Of a DNA stretch of 23,504 nt, positions 1 to 6,504 are shown piece by piece. The position numbers and the translations under genes are program-made. Below the pieces are notes generated by a model. The model was not told the origin of the DNA, did not search any database, and saw nothing but the letters and a program-made list of their open reading frames with translations. The first letter of the stretch is position 1; each line of letters opens with the position of its first letter. The stretch is from Candidatus Saccharimonadia bacterium (lineage in GTDB: Bacteria; Patescibacteriota; Saccharimonadia; Saccharimonadales; Saccharimonadaceae). Where the stretch lies: the NCBI GenBank assembly GCA_023262335.1, contig JALRBE010000010.1, forward strand, positions 1-23,504, given 5' to 3'.

Positions 1-177
1 GACAGCCCCCAAGACGAACTTGGTGAACTTATAGAACCGCACGTACTTACGCGTAACCAGGGCAAAAAACCGGCATGGATGGTACCGATCCTGACGACGT
101 ATTACGCCGTGAAAGCCGACGACATCAAGGCTGAGCAGCTCAAACGAACCGCTCCGTCCTCGCAGGTGACGGAGTGA
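1..177 (+). CDS. C-terminal end of an unidentified protein (partial)
   Basis: An open frame enters from the left edge and ends at TGA 175-177, giving the last 58 residues of a protein. The tail is soluble-looking, with a TRNQGKKPAW stretch followed by an ILTTYYAVKADD stretch and a polar Ser/Thr/Glu end. I do not recognise the family. It lies 51 bases upstream of the thymidylate synthase start on the same strand, and that gene appears to have its own promoter overlapping the end of this frame. It need not belong to the same operon. No function is proposed; confidence is for the frame being coding. Confidence 0.6.
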   Translation, partial: DSPQDELGELIEPHVLTRNQGKKPAWMVPILTTYYAVKADDIKAEQLKRTAPSSQVTE

Positions 178-194
178 GCTCGCTCCTGTATAAT
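166..194 (+). promoter_or_regulatory. Promoter of the thyA-folA-HIT operon
   Basis: GTGACG (166-171) and a perfect TATAAT (189-194) are separated by 17 bases, with a TG directly before the -10. Predicted transcription start is near 201. This places the GTG at 211 very close to the transcript start and supports the ATG at 229 as the thyA start. Confidence 0.6.
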
Positions 195-228
195 CAGTGA
201 AGAAATAACGGTGGGGAGAGGGACGAGA

Positions 229-1215
229 ATGAGCGAACGCGAGCCACTAGTTAATTACGACCAAGAACGGACGCCGGATTATCAATACCATGACCTGCTG
301 CGGACGATCCGCGACACGGGCCGCGTCGCGCTTTCCGGCATGGACGAAGGTTCGCACGAGATTCTTGGCCATACCATGCGCTTCGATCTTGCCAACGGGT
401 TCCCGCTTATTACCGAACGGGATCTGACGCGCGGATCGACGCCCGAAATCATCGCGTCATACCAGTCGAAACCGGAGCTCAGGCCGGTCGCCGGCGCGCT
501 CAAGCAGGCACTCGGCGAAATCATAGGATTCGTGAACGGCGCCAGGACGCAGGAAGAACTCGAATATTACGGCTGCAAGCTCTTTTGGAAGCCGTGGACG
601 ACCGATGAGAAAAAGGCAGCGAAGCGCGGCCTCGAGCTTGGCGACCTTGGCCCTGGCTCGTATGGCGCCGCGTTCCATGATTTTCCGTCCGACGTCGAAA
701 TCGATAATGGCGGCTTCGACCAATACAAGGCGATGATTGAACAAATAAAAAGCCGTCCCGAGCTACGCACGCATATCATAACGCCGTTCATCCCCCAGTA
801 CATCTCCAGGGCTCCGGAACGCGAACAGAAAGTTCTGATCGCGCCGTGCCATGGGTTGCAGCACTACAACGTCGATACGCAGAACGAAGAGATTTCTCTG
901 GTGCACTGGCAGCGAAGCGCGGACGCCCCCATTGGACTGCCGTTCAACATGGTTCACTATGCGGCGCTGTTGATGATGGTCGGGCAAGTGACGGGCTATA
1001 AACCGCGCGAACTGGTGTTCCAGATTTCGAACGCTCACATTTATGACCAGCACGACGAAAAAGTTGACGCTCTGACGACGCGCGAGCCGTTCGCGTTCCC
1101 AAGGCTGACGATCGATCCTTCGGTCAAGAACATAGAGGATTTCAGGGTCGAGCATTTTATGATCGAAGAATACATGGCCCATCCGCCGATGAACATGGGA
1201 GGCACCGCGGTCTGA
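229..1215 (+). CDS. thyA: Thymidylate synthase (ThyA type), divergent
   Basis: Converts dUMP to dTMP using methylene-tetrahydrofolate; cytosolic. The catalytic Cys lies in APCH (205-208, C207). The QRSAD segment (228-232), GLPFN (236-240) and the His-x-Tyr pair (H270, Y272) match the classical family. The Asn of GLPFN argues for dUMP rather than dCMP as substrate. The start ATG 229 follows a GGGGAGAGGGA ribosome site; an in-frame GTG at 211 is possible but overlaps that site. At 328 residues it is longer than the usual 264, with extra residues near 65-135. It is divergent: the N-terminal DRTGTGT phosphate-binding loop is replaced by GMDEGSHE (38-45), and the Arg-Arg pair of the dimer partner reads Arg-Thr (180-181). 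Its TGA overlaps the dihydrofolate reductase ATG. Confidence 0.93.
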   Translation: MSEREPLVNYDQERTPDYQYHDLLRTIRDTGRVALSGMDEGSHEILGHTMRFDLANGFPLITERDLTRGSTPEIIASYQSKPELRPVAGALKQALGEIIGFVNGARTQEELEYYGCKLFWKPWTTDEKKAAKRGLELGDLGPGSYGAAFHDFPSDVEIDNGGFDQYKAMIEQIKSRPELRTHIITPFIPQYISRAPEREQKVLIAPCHGLQHYNVDTQNEEISLVHWQRSADAPIGLPFNMVHYAALLMMVGQVTGYKPRELVFQISNAHIYDQHDEKVDALTTREPFAFPRLTIDPSVKNIEDFRVEHFMIEEYMAHPPMNMGGTAV

Positions 1216-1700
1216 TGCTACGAGCTATCGTCGCGTATGATTCCGACCGTGCGATCGGCAACGGCAACGAACTTTTATGGCAATCCGGCGAAATGAAGAG
1301 CGACATGCGTCGTTTTCGCGAAGCGTCGGCGGGCCGTACAATCATCATGGGTCGCAAGACGTTCGAATCGATAGGCAAACCACTGCCTGGACGCCGTAAC
1401 ATAGTCATGAGCCGGACGATGGCCAGCATTCCCGGCGTGGAAGTCGTCCGAGATCTTGACGAAGCGCTCGCCGCTAGCGGTCTTGATGCTGACGTGATTG
1501 GTGGGGAGCAAATATATGCTGCGTCGCTGCCACATGTCGACCGCGTGCTGGCTACGGAGGTCTTGCACCGGTTCGCGCAGGCTGACGCTCACTTTCCTGG
1601 GCTTCCTGGCGAATGGCATGTCACCGAAGACGCGACGCACGATGCGGACGAGAGCAACAAATATCCGTATAGGTTCGTAACGTATGAGCGGACGAAATAA
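1215..1700 (+). CDS. folA: Dihydrofolate reductase
   Basis: Reduces dihydrofolate to tetrahydrofolate with NADPH, recycling the folate oxidised by thymidylate synthase. At 161 residues it has the normal family length. Visible landmarks are the N-terminal AIVAYDSDRAIGNGN strand and M20-loop segment, an acidic D30 in the position of the catalytic Asp, IIMGRKTFESIGKPLPGR (about 44-61) for NADPH binding, and the VIGGEQIY turn (about 94-101). The ATG at 1215 shares one base with the thyA stop (TGATG), so translation is probably coupled. The HIT gene begins 17 bases before the end of this one. The identification is secure; the short overlap fixes the start. Confidence 0.95.
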   Translation: MLRAIVAYDSDRAIGNGNELLWQSGEMKSDMRRFREASAGRTIIMGRKTFESIGKPLPGRRNIVMSRTMASIPGVEVVRDLDEALAASGLDADVIGGEQIYAASLPHVDRVLATEVLHRFAQADAHFPGLPGEWHVTEDATHDADESNKYPYRFVTYERTK

Positions 1701-2133
1701 GGACTTCATCAACTTGGATAACGCACGGCTCGATGAGCAACGTGCCGTCATGGAAGAAATCGCGAACAACGAGGAGTGTCCGTTTTGCCCGGAAAACCTG
1801 GCGAAATATCATAAAGAGAAAATCCTAAGGAAAGGCGCGCATTGGCTGCTCACGCGTAATCAGTGGCCGTACGACCATACCGACACGCATTTGCTTGCGA
1901 TCGCCCGCTACCACGCGGTCGATCTGAGCGGCCTGCGCCAAGGGGCGTTCGACGAGCTACAAAGCCATTTCACGTGGGCCGAGCGAACGTTCAGGGTAAA
2001 GGCGGGAGGCATTGCGATGCGCTTCGGCGACATGACGGCATCTGGTGCTACGGTAAGCCATATCCATGCGCATTTCATCGTGCCGTCCGAAGATCGCGCC
2101 CCGGACGAAAAGGTCCGGTTCAAAATCAGCTAA
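1684..2133 (+). CDS. HIT-family nucleotide hydrolase/transferase
   Basis: A 149-residue histidine-triad protein. The triad reads HIHAH (126-130), preceded by GDMTASGATVSH and followed by FIVPSED, as in HIT hydrolases that act on the alpha-phosphate of nucleotides such as AMP esters, ADP-ribose or dinucleoside polyphosphates. A CPFC pair (C32, C35) near the N-terminus is typical of HIT proteins that bind a structural metal. The exact substrate cannot be read from the sequence. The start lies inside the 3' end of folA (17-base overlap), which makes it the third gene of the thyA operon. Its TAA overlaps by four bases the stop of the convergent deaminase gene. Confidence 0.85.
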   Translation: MSGRNKDFINLDNARLDEQRAVMEEIANNEECPFCPENLAKYHKEKILRKGAHWLLTRNQWPYDHTDTHLLAIARYHAVDLSGLRQGAFDELQSHFTWAERTFRVKAGGIAMRFGDMTASGATVSHIHAHFIVPSEDRAPDEKVRFKIS

Positions 2134-3005
2134 ACGTACGGCCGAAGCGCACGAGGGTCTTCTGGCGCCGCGTCATCGACGGTAACTTTTATGATTTCGA
2201 CGTCGGCAGCTTTCAGCACGGCAAGCCCGTCGACCATGGCGTAGCCTTCCATGAAGTAACAAGCTTTGATGCTGCTTTGGGCGATAAGCTTCGCGCAGTT
2301 AGGGCACGGGAACGTGCTCACGTACAGCTCCGCGCCATCAAGCGAAATCCCGGTCTTTGCTGCCTCGGCTATGAGTGCCGACTCGGCATGGATGTCGATG
2401 CTGCGCTCGATCGATTCCCCTCGGCTCGCGGTAATCCGAGGGTCGCTGTCGATCCATGAACTGAAGGCAGTAGGCACGGGATTGTTATGGGCGCTAGCGA
2501 TAATGTCGCCGTTGGCGTTGACCGCGACCGCGCCAATGCGTCGCCACCAGTTCGCGCTCTGCCGTTTCTCCTGTTCGACGATCTTCACGAACGGGTGATC
2601 GGCATCCATCGCGATCTCCCTGTCGGGCGTCACGTCCATGGAGGCAGTAGATGCCTTACGGTCCCAGCGTAAAAAGACCGGTTCGCGAGTAATCGCAAGG
2701 TTGGCGTATCGTCGCTCGATTTCGTCCGTCATGTCGTCATCGGGCATGACATACGCGACGTCCAGATTCGACTCCAAGGCGGCTCTCGTAAGAATGAAGG
2801 CTTCGCGTCCAAGCCCGCGGACGCTTCGCTCCGCAAGCTCCGGACTGAGCGCGCGGATGTCTTTGCGCAGGTACGGAAGCAAATCGGTGACGCTTTGGTC
2901 GAATATGCCGACAGGCATGTCAGGGTGCCGATCGAACGCTTCGACGTACCCTTGATGAATGACAGGGACGTAGGCAGCGAATACCCGTGGCTTTTCTATA
3001 GCCAC
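2130..3005 (-). CDS. dCMP deaminase-like protein with N-terminal nucleotidyltransferase-like domain
   Basis: A 291-residue two-part protein. The C-terminal half (about 140-275) is a zinc-dependent cytidine/dCMP deaminase domain: HAE (206-208) and PCPNC (233-237) supply the zinc ligands and proton shuttle. With thymidylate synthase next door, dCMP to dUMP is the most economical role. The N-terminal part (about 5-115) resembles the HxGH nucleotidyltransferase fold, but the signature reads VIHQGY (15-20), Tyr replacing the second His, so activity there is doubtful. The start chosen is GTG 3005, after GGGGGAG, overlapping the upstream nucleotidyltransferase by 10 bases. Longer versions would run further into that gene. 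Another nucleotide or RNA substrate for the deaminase is possible. Confidence 0.8.
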   Translation of the reverse strand: MAIEKPRVFAAYVPVIHQGYVEAFDRHPDMPVGIFDQSVTDLLPYLRKDIRALSPELAERSVRGLGREAFILTRAALESNLDVAYVMPDDDMTDEIERRYANLAITREPVFLRWDRKASTASMDVTPDREIAMDADHPFVKIVEQEKRQSANWWRRIGAVAVNANGDIIASAHNNPVPTAFSSWIDSDPRITASRGESIERSIDIHAESALIAEAAKTGISLDGAELYVSTFPCPNCAKLIAQSSIKACYFMEGYAMVDGLAVLKAADVEIIKVTVDDAAPEDPRALRPYV

Positions 3006-3661
3006 TTGCCGATGACTCCCCCGATTTCGCGGCGCGTATGTTCCGGCACGTCCTTGCCTCGCAGGATTGTCTCGATGGGCCTCACGATATCGTTCTGCCA
3101 TCCGATCTGCATCTTGCGTATTTTCGCGGACGTCGAGGTTTCAGCTTGTGGCTGGAGGCTGAGCACTCGGTCGCAGTACCGAGCCAACTCGAAGAGCGTT
3201 GCGCTGTCGTAGGTTTCCTCGGTGACCACGAGCGTATCTGGCTCGATGCGTTTGATGAGATCCCACTGCGGCTCGTCGGGATACTTCAAAGTGACGATAT
3301 CGACTGATCGCAGATGCGCGAGCATTTCGACGCGCTCTTCTTGTGGCACGACCGGCCTGTCGTCGCCCTTGCGTTTCTTGACCTTCGAATCGCTGTCGAC
3401 ACCGACGATAAGCACGTCGCCGTTCGCTTTCGCCGCTTCAAGGTAGCGTGCGTGGCCTATGTGGACCATGTCGAACGACCCTGATGTCATGACGATACTG
3501 AGCCCCATCGTCTTCAAAGCTTCGACGTACGAAATAAGTTTGTCGTGGTCGGGTATGTAGCGGGCCTCAGGATTGGATCCGAATCCAAATATGCCTCGTT
3601 CGAACGTGTCTTTGTCCTGGTTTTTGCGCGGACGTTCCGGGTTGCGGTACTCTTCTTGCAT
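2996..3661 (-). CDS. HxGH cytidylyltransferase-like nucleotidyltransferase
   Basis: A 221-residue member of the nucleotidyltransferase superfamily that includes glycerol-3-phosphate cytidylyltransferase and the HldE/RfaE C-terminal domain. The signature is TSGSFDMVHIGHARYL (about 59-74, HIGH at 67-70). GVDSDSKVKKRKGDDRPVVPQEER (about 87-110) matches the phosphate-contact loop, and a STSAKI segment (about 176-181) resembles the RTxxI motif. It would join NTP to a small phosphate substrate with release of pyrophosphate; the substrate is unknown. About 40 charged residues precede the fold. ATG 3661 follows AGGGGAG at an unusually short 2-base spacing; an extended -10 lies at 3706-3701. The downstream deaminase overlaps its end, so the two are co-translated and may share a nucleotide pathway. 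Confidence 0.8.
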   Translation of the reverse strand: MQEEYRNPERPRKNQDKDTFERGIFGFGSNPEARYIPDHDKLISYVEALKTMGLSIVMTSGSFDMVHIGHARYLEAAKANGDVLIVGVDSDSKVKKRKGDDRPVVPQEERVEMLAHLRSVDIVTLKYPDEPQWDLIKRIEPDTLVVTEETYDSATLFELARYCDRVLSLQPQAETSTSAKIRKMQIGWQNDIVRPIETILRGKDVPEHTRREIGGVIGKWL

Positions 3662-3700
3662 GACTCCCCTATGCTGTTCATCCACCCGCTGATTGATTTC

Positions 3701-3709
3701 ATTATAACA
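3701..3709 (-). promoter_or_regulatory. Extended -10 promoter of the nucleotidyltransferase-deaminase operon
   Basis: On the minus strand TGtTATAAT occupies 3709-3701, just after the esterase stop at 3721. There is no good -35. Predicted transcription start near 3694 gives a leader of about 33 bases to ATG 3661. Confidence 0.55.
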
Positions 3710-3720
3710 GAGAGGGTCGC

Positions 3721-4692
3721 TCACAACGAAAAACGAGACAAGAAGTTCCAAATCGTATCGTTCGTGACGTCGCCCCACGCATGAATGCCGCCGACAACCC
3801 TGACGCTTTGAACGACGGCTCCGTCGCGGCAGCCTGACCAAGTCGTTATTTCCAGAGCAAGCCCCTGAGAAGACGTTTCACGTGCCGAACAGCCGTTCAG
3901 CTGCGCCCGCTTTGCCGACCACGACTCAATGGCAGGCAGCCGCCTGATGGCCGACCCCGCGTATGGCACTGACGCGTCTTTGTCGCCGTGAACGCTGAGG
4001 AGTGGCGTCGCCCGCGAGGGCACGCAGTCGTCATGGGGCGCGTACATGGCTCCTGCTATGACGACGAATCCGGCCAATTGGTCGGCCATGCGGCAGCTCA
4101 ATAGCGAAACGAATCCGCCCCCGTTCGACATGCCTGCCGCATACATCTTGGTCCTGTCGATACACAGATCGTCCTGTGTTTTGTCGATGACCGCCTGCGT
4201 GAACGCGACGTCGTCCGAACCCGATGAGTACGGAGCCCCTTGCCATGATGGAAAACCATCGGTGCTCGTGGTTGGGTATGGGTACGCGACAATCACCGGC
4301 AACGCGTCGAGGCCGTACGCGTTTTGAATCATTTGCGGGGTCGCGCCTTTGCCTGGGTAGAATAGCAGTAGCGGGTAGTATTTTTCGTTGTCAAAATCGG
4401 CGGGCGTGTGCACGAGATACTGGCGTCCGGCGACCGAGTGGACGGTCGTCGCACCTGGCTGCCATGCGGCTCCGGCCCTGCACGTTACGGGTTCCGCCCG
4501 CGGTACGGCCGTGGCGGCGAGCTGTTTTTTGAGCGAAGCGTTCTGCGATGCGAGCGACTGCGCTTGGATCCATAGCGCCATCGCCGTGGCAATGAGTAAC
4601 GCGCACACGACTGCCCAGGCTACATGGCTGGCGAACGGCCTGCTGGCGCCTGCCGTAAAGTCACGGCGTTTGGCTGCGTAAGATTTTGTCAT
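3721..4692 (-). CDS. Membrane-anchored alpha/beta-hydrolase of the PHB depolymerase/feruloyl esterase type
   Basis: A 323-residue protein with a positively charged N-terminus, one hydrophobic anchor (about 22-42) and a Gln/Ala/Lys-rich stalk, so the catalytic part is probably outside the cell. The fold from about 85 onward shows an alpha/beta-hydrolase triad: nucleophile S189 in GMSNGG, acid in HGDKDASVPY (about 235-244), and H304 in GGIHAWG. This arrangement is typical of the LpqC/polyhydroxybutyrate-depolymerase and feruloyl-esterase group; the real ester substrate is unknown. Six or more cysteines in the outer part suggest disulfides. There is no ribosome site before ATG 4692. A TGcTATGAT box ends 8 bases upstream, so the message is predicted to be leaderless. 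Confidence 0.8.
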   Translation of the reverse strand: MTKSYAAKRRDFTAGASRPFASHVAWAVVCALLIATAMALWIQAQSLASQNASLKKQLAATAVPRAEPVTCRAGAAWQPGATTVHSVAGRQYLVHTPADFDNEKYYPLLLFYPGKGATPQMIQNAYGLDALPVIVAYPYPTTSTDGFPSWQGAPYSSGSDDVAFTQAVIDKTQDDLCIDRTKMYAAGMSNGGGFVSLLSCRMADQLAGFVVIAGAMYAPHDDCVPSRATPLLSVHGDKDASVPYAGSAIRRLPAIESWSAKRAQLNGCSARETSSQGLALEITTWSGCRDGAVVQSVRVVGGIHAWGDVTNDTIWNFLSRFSL

Positions 4693-4700
4693 TACGGTTT

Positions 4701-4709
4701 ATCATAGCA
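4701..4709 (-). promoter_or_regulatory. Extended -10 promoter for a leaderless esterase mRNA
   Basis: TGcTATGAT on the minus strand (4709-4701) lies immediately behind the rplA terminator T-run and leaves 8 bases to ATG 4692. The transcript would start at or within a base or two of the start codon. No -35 is visible. Confidence 0.6.
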
Positions 4710-4741
4710 AAAAATCAGCCCGACGAGCGAGCTGATTTTTT
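4709..4741 (-). terminator. Intrinsic terminator after rplA
   Basis: A perfect 11-bp stem (4709-4719 with 4731-4741) has an 11-base loop. Its arms end in A6/T6, so it is symmetric, but only minus-strand transcription (rplA) arrives here. The next promoter begins inside its T tract. Confidence 0.85.
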
Positions 4742-4758
4742 GAAAAATAGCGCAAGTA

Positions 4759-5757
4759 CTAATTGATGCCGGTTTCTACCTTGATGCCAGGTCCCATCGT
4801 CGTGCTGATGCTTGCGGACTTGACGTAGCTGCCCTTGAGGCTGCCAGGTTTTTGCGACTTCAGGCTTTCGATGAACGCTTTCACGTTGTCTTCAAGCTTA
4901 GCCGCGCCAAAGCTGACCTTGCCCACTGACACGTGAACGATGGCCTGCTTGTCGACACGGTACTCTACCTTGCCTGCCTTGGCTTCGGTGACGGCTTTCG
5001 CGACGTCAGTCGAAACGGTGCCGCTCTTCGGATTAGGCATGAGGCCGCGAGGACCAAGCAAGCGCGCGTATTTGCCAAGCTTCGGCATGTACGCAGGCGC
5101 GGTGATGAGCGTGTCGAAGTTCAGCTCTTCGCGGTCGAGCTGCTTCAGGAACTCTTCGTCACCTGCGATGTCGGCACCGGCTTTCTTGGCTGCTGCGACG
5201 TCCGCTTCAGGAGCGAAAACAGCGACGCGGATCGTTTTGCCGCTACCATGAGGTAGGCTGACGGTCGCGCGGATGTTTTGGTCCGCTTGGCGCGGGTCGA
5301 CGCCAAGACGCACGTGAAGCTCGACGCTGGCGTCGAATTTCGCGGCGTTGGTTTTCGTTGCCAGTTCAAGCGCTTCGCCAAGGCCGTACACCTTGCCGTT
5401 TTCGACTTGCTCGGCAACCTTGCGGTACGCTTTGCCACGGCGTTCGATGCGAGGACGCGTCACTGGCTTAGGGCCCTTTTTGACGGTCGCTTCAGCGTCT
5501 TCTGACTGTGGCGTCGTGTCGCCAGATTCCTTACGAGCTTCCTTTTCGATCTTCTCAGCGGTTTCGCGCTGCGACTTCTCGCTTCGCTTGCCTGCCTTGG
5601 CGGCTGGTTTTTCGGTCGTTTCTTCAACTGACTCAGTGGCCTCGACTGGTGCGCTTGCGCCTTCGATCGCCGCTTCGATTTCGGCTATCGTATTTTTTTC
5701 GCTGACCTCGAGCTTGAGCTCTGCGGCCTTTTCAAGTAGTTCGGCTTTCTTTGCCAT
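4759..5757 (-). CDS. rplA: 50S ribosomal protein L1 with N-terminal extension
   Basis: L1 binds 23S rRNA at the E-site stalk and often represses its own message. The canonical protein starts around residue 105 (RIERRGKAYRKVAE) and runs to the end, with LGPRGLMPNPKSGTV as the clear family signature. At 332 residues it is about 100 longer than usual. Residues 1-33 resemble a small SAP/LEM or Rho-N-like helical module (AELLEKAAELKLEVSEKNT), followed by a Glu/Lys/Thr-rich linker to about 100. ATG 5757 is favoured: AAAGGA lies 6 bases upstream and the promoter at 5821-5849 excludes earlier starts. The gene stands alone, 5.2 kb from rplK, rather than directly after it as in most bacteria. Confidence 0.95.
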   Translation of the reverse strand: MAKKAELLEKAAELKLEVSEKNTIAEIEAAIEGASAPVEATESVEETTEKPAAKAGKRSEKSQRETAEKIEKEARKESGDTTPQSEDAEATVKKGPKPVTRPRIERRGKAYRKVAEQVENGKVYGLGEALELATKTNAAKFDASVELHVRLGVDPRQADQNIRATVSLPHGSGKTIRVAVFAPEADVAAAKKAGADIAGDEEFLKQLDREELNFDTLITAPAYMPKLGKYARLLGPRGLMPNPKSGTVSTDVAKAVTEAKAGKVEYRVDKQAIVHVSVGKVSFGAAKLEDNVKAFIESLKSQKPGSLKGSYVKSASISTTMGPGIKVETGIN

Positions 5758-5820
5758 TTTGATCCTTTCTGTGGTACGAACGTTCGTTTTAGCGAACTCC
5801 CAACATTGATATACCGAACA

Positions 5821-5849
5821 ATCATAGCATAACGGAGGCGGTTTGTCCA
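5821..5849 (-). promoter_or_regulatory. rplA promoter
   Basis: On the minus strand TGGACA (5849-5844), a 17-base spacer and TATGAT (5826-5821) with an extended TGc. Predicted start is near 5814, leaving a leader of about 57 bases. The leader contains a perfect 12-base palindrome, ACGAACGTTCGT (5776-5787), which could be a short hairpin or a protein site. Confidence 0.7.
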
Positions 5850-5879
5850 TAGATTCGTTGTGACGGATGACAGTCATGC

Positions 5880-5908
5880 TTGACTAATGTTTGCTTATGT
5901 CGTATCAT
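5880..5908 (+). promoter_or_regulatory. Promoter of the 131-aa orphan gene
   Basis: TTGACT (5880-5885), a 17-base spacer and TATCAT (5903-5908). Predicted start is near 5915, upstream of the AGGAG that precedes ATG 5986. It fires divergently from the rplA promoter about 30 bases away. The leader contains repeated CGAACG words (about 5948-5968) of unknown meaning. Confidence 0.65.
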
Positions 5909-5985
5909 TTTGCAGTAGTCGCTACGGCTTGTCATGGCCGCCCATGAGCGAACGAACGTTGACCGAACGACCTAGGAGACAGCTA

Positions 5986-6381
5986 ATGATGTACGCTCCC
6001 CACTACAGCCTCAACCAAGCCGTCGAGGCTATCCGGAAGAAGTTGTCGCGCTTCAGGCTGCAGCCTGTCTACGCATGGGGTCCCGACCTGACTCATGTGC
6101 CGACGAGCGGCGGCGTCACGGAGGTCAGCCGCTTGCCTTTCGCGAACAGCGATACCGCCTTCGCGCTCGAGATCAGCCGTTTGCTGGACGACGAGTCGCT
6201 GACGGCAACGCTCGCGCTGGCATACGCCAGGGGCAACGCCACGGACGACGACACGCTCCGACGGATCATCAGGGCGTACGACAGCGACAAGATCGCCGTC
6301 GACGACCGGGCTGCCGAACGGGATCTCGCGGAGATCATCGCGGAGCTGACGCCGGTATTGATTCTCCGACGGGCCGTCTGA
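5986..6381 (+). CDS. Unidentified 131-aa soluble protein
   Basis: I do not recognise this protein. It is predicted to be soluble and mostly helical, with a basic N-terminal third (KKLSRFR around 19-25), an acidic Asp-rich middle and a Leu/Ile-rich C-terminus ending in LILRRAV. The start is set by AGGAG (5974-5978), 7 bases before ATG 5986. An in-frame ATG at 5944 has no ribosome site, and an earlier frame opening at 5887 lies inside the promoter. The gene is a self-contained unit: strong TTGACT/TATCAT promoter, one frame, then a strong hairpin terminator. In this it resembles the small orphan genes at 18016-19899. It separates rplA from the oxidase gene. Confidence 0.75.
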   Translation: MMYAPHYSLNQAVEAIRKKLSRFRLQPVYAWGPDLTHVPTSGGVTEVSRLPFANSDTAFALEISRLLDDESLTATLALAYARGNATDDDTLRRIIRAYDSDKIAVDDRAAERDLAEIIAELTPVLILRRAV

Positions 6382-6389
6382 CCACCAAG

Positions 6390-6426
6390 GGCACGGTACG
6401 CGCAACGATGCGCGCCGTGCCTTTTT
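6390..6426 (+). terminator. Intrinsic terminator of the 131-aa gene
   Basis: A 13-bp stem made of GGCACGG/CCGTGCC plus CGCGCA/TGCGCG, with a 2-base bulge (TA) on the left, a 4-base loop, then T5. Confidence 0.9.
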
Positions 6427-6452
6427 AATTTCCTTTTGCCTAAAAACGGTTG

Positions 6453-6461
6453 TGGTATCAT
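6453..6461 (+). promoter_or_regulatory. Extended -10 promoter of the oxidase gene
   Basis: TGgTATCAT at 6453-6461 with only a weak -35. Predicted start near 6468, giving a leader of about 37 bases that contains AAAAAGGAG. Confidence 0.55.
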
Positions 6462-6504
6462 AAAGACAAGCTTTATATGTCTAAAAAGGAGAACGGACGG
6501 GATC

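Noticed and set aside
229..1215. The synthase as a dCMP hydroxymethylase, hinting at phage-like DNA modification
   Set aside because: The Asn in GLPFN that selects dUMP is present, where hydroxymethylases have Asp, and folA lies in the same operon.
5758..5877. Longer rplA start up to 5877
   Set aside because: The rplA promoter at 5821-5849 lies inside that stretch, and AAAGGA fits ATG 5757.
5948..5968. Repeated CGAACG words as an operator
   Set aside because: The copies are short and irregular and have no partner elsewhere; too weak to call a site.
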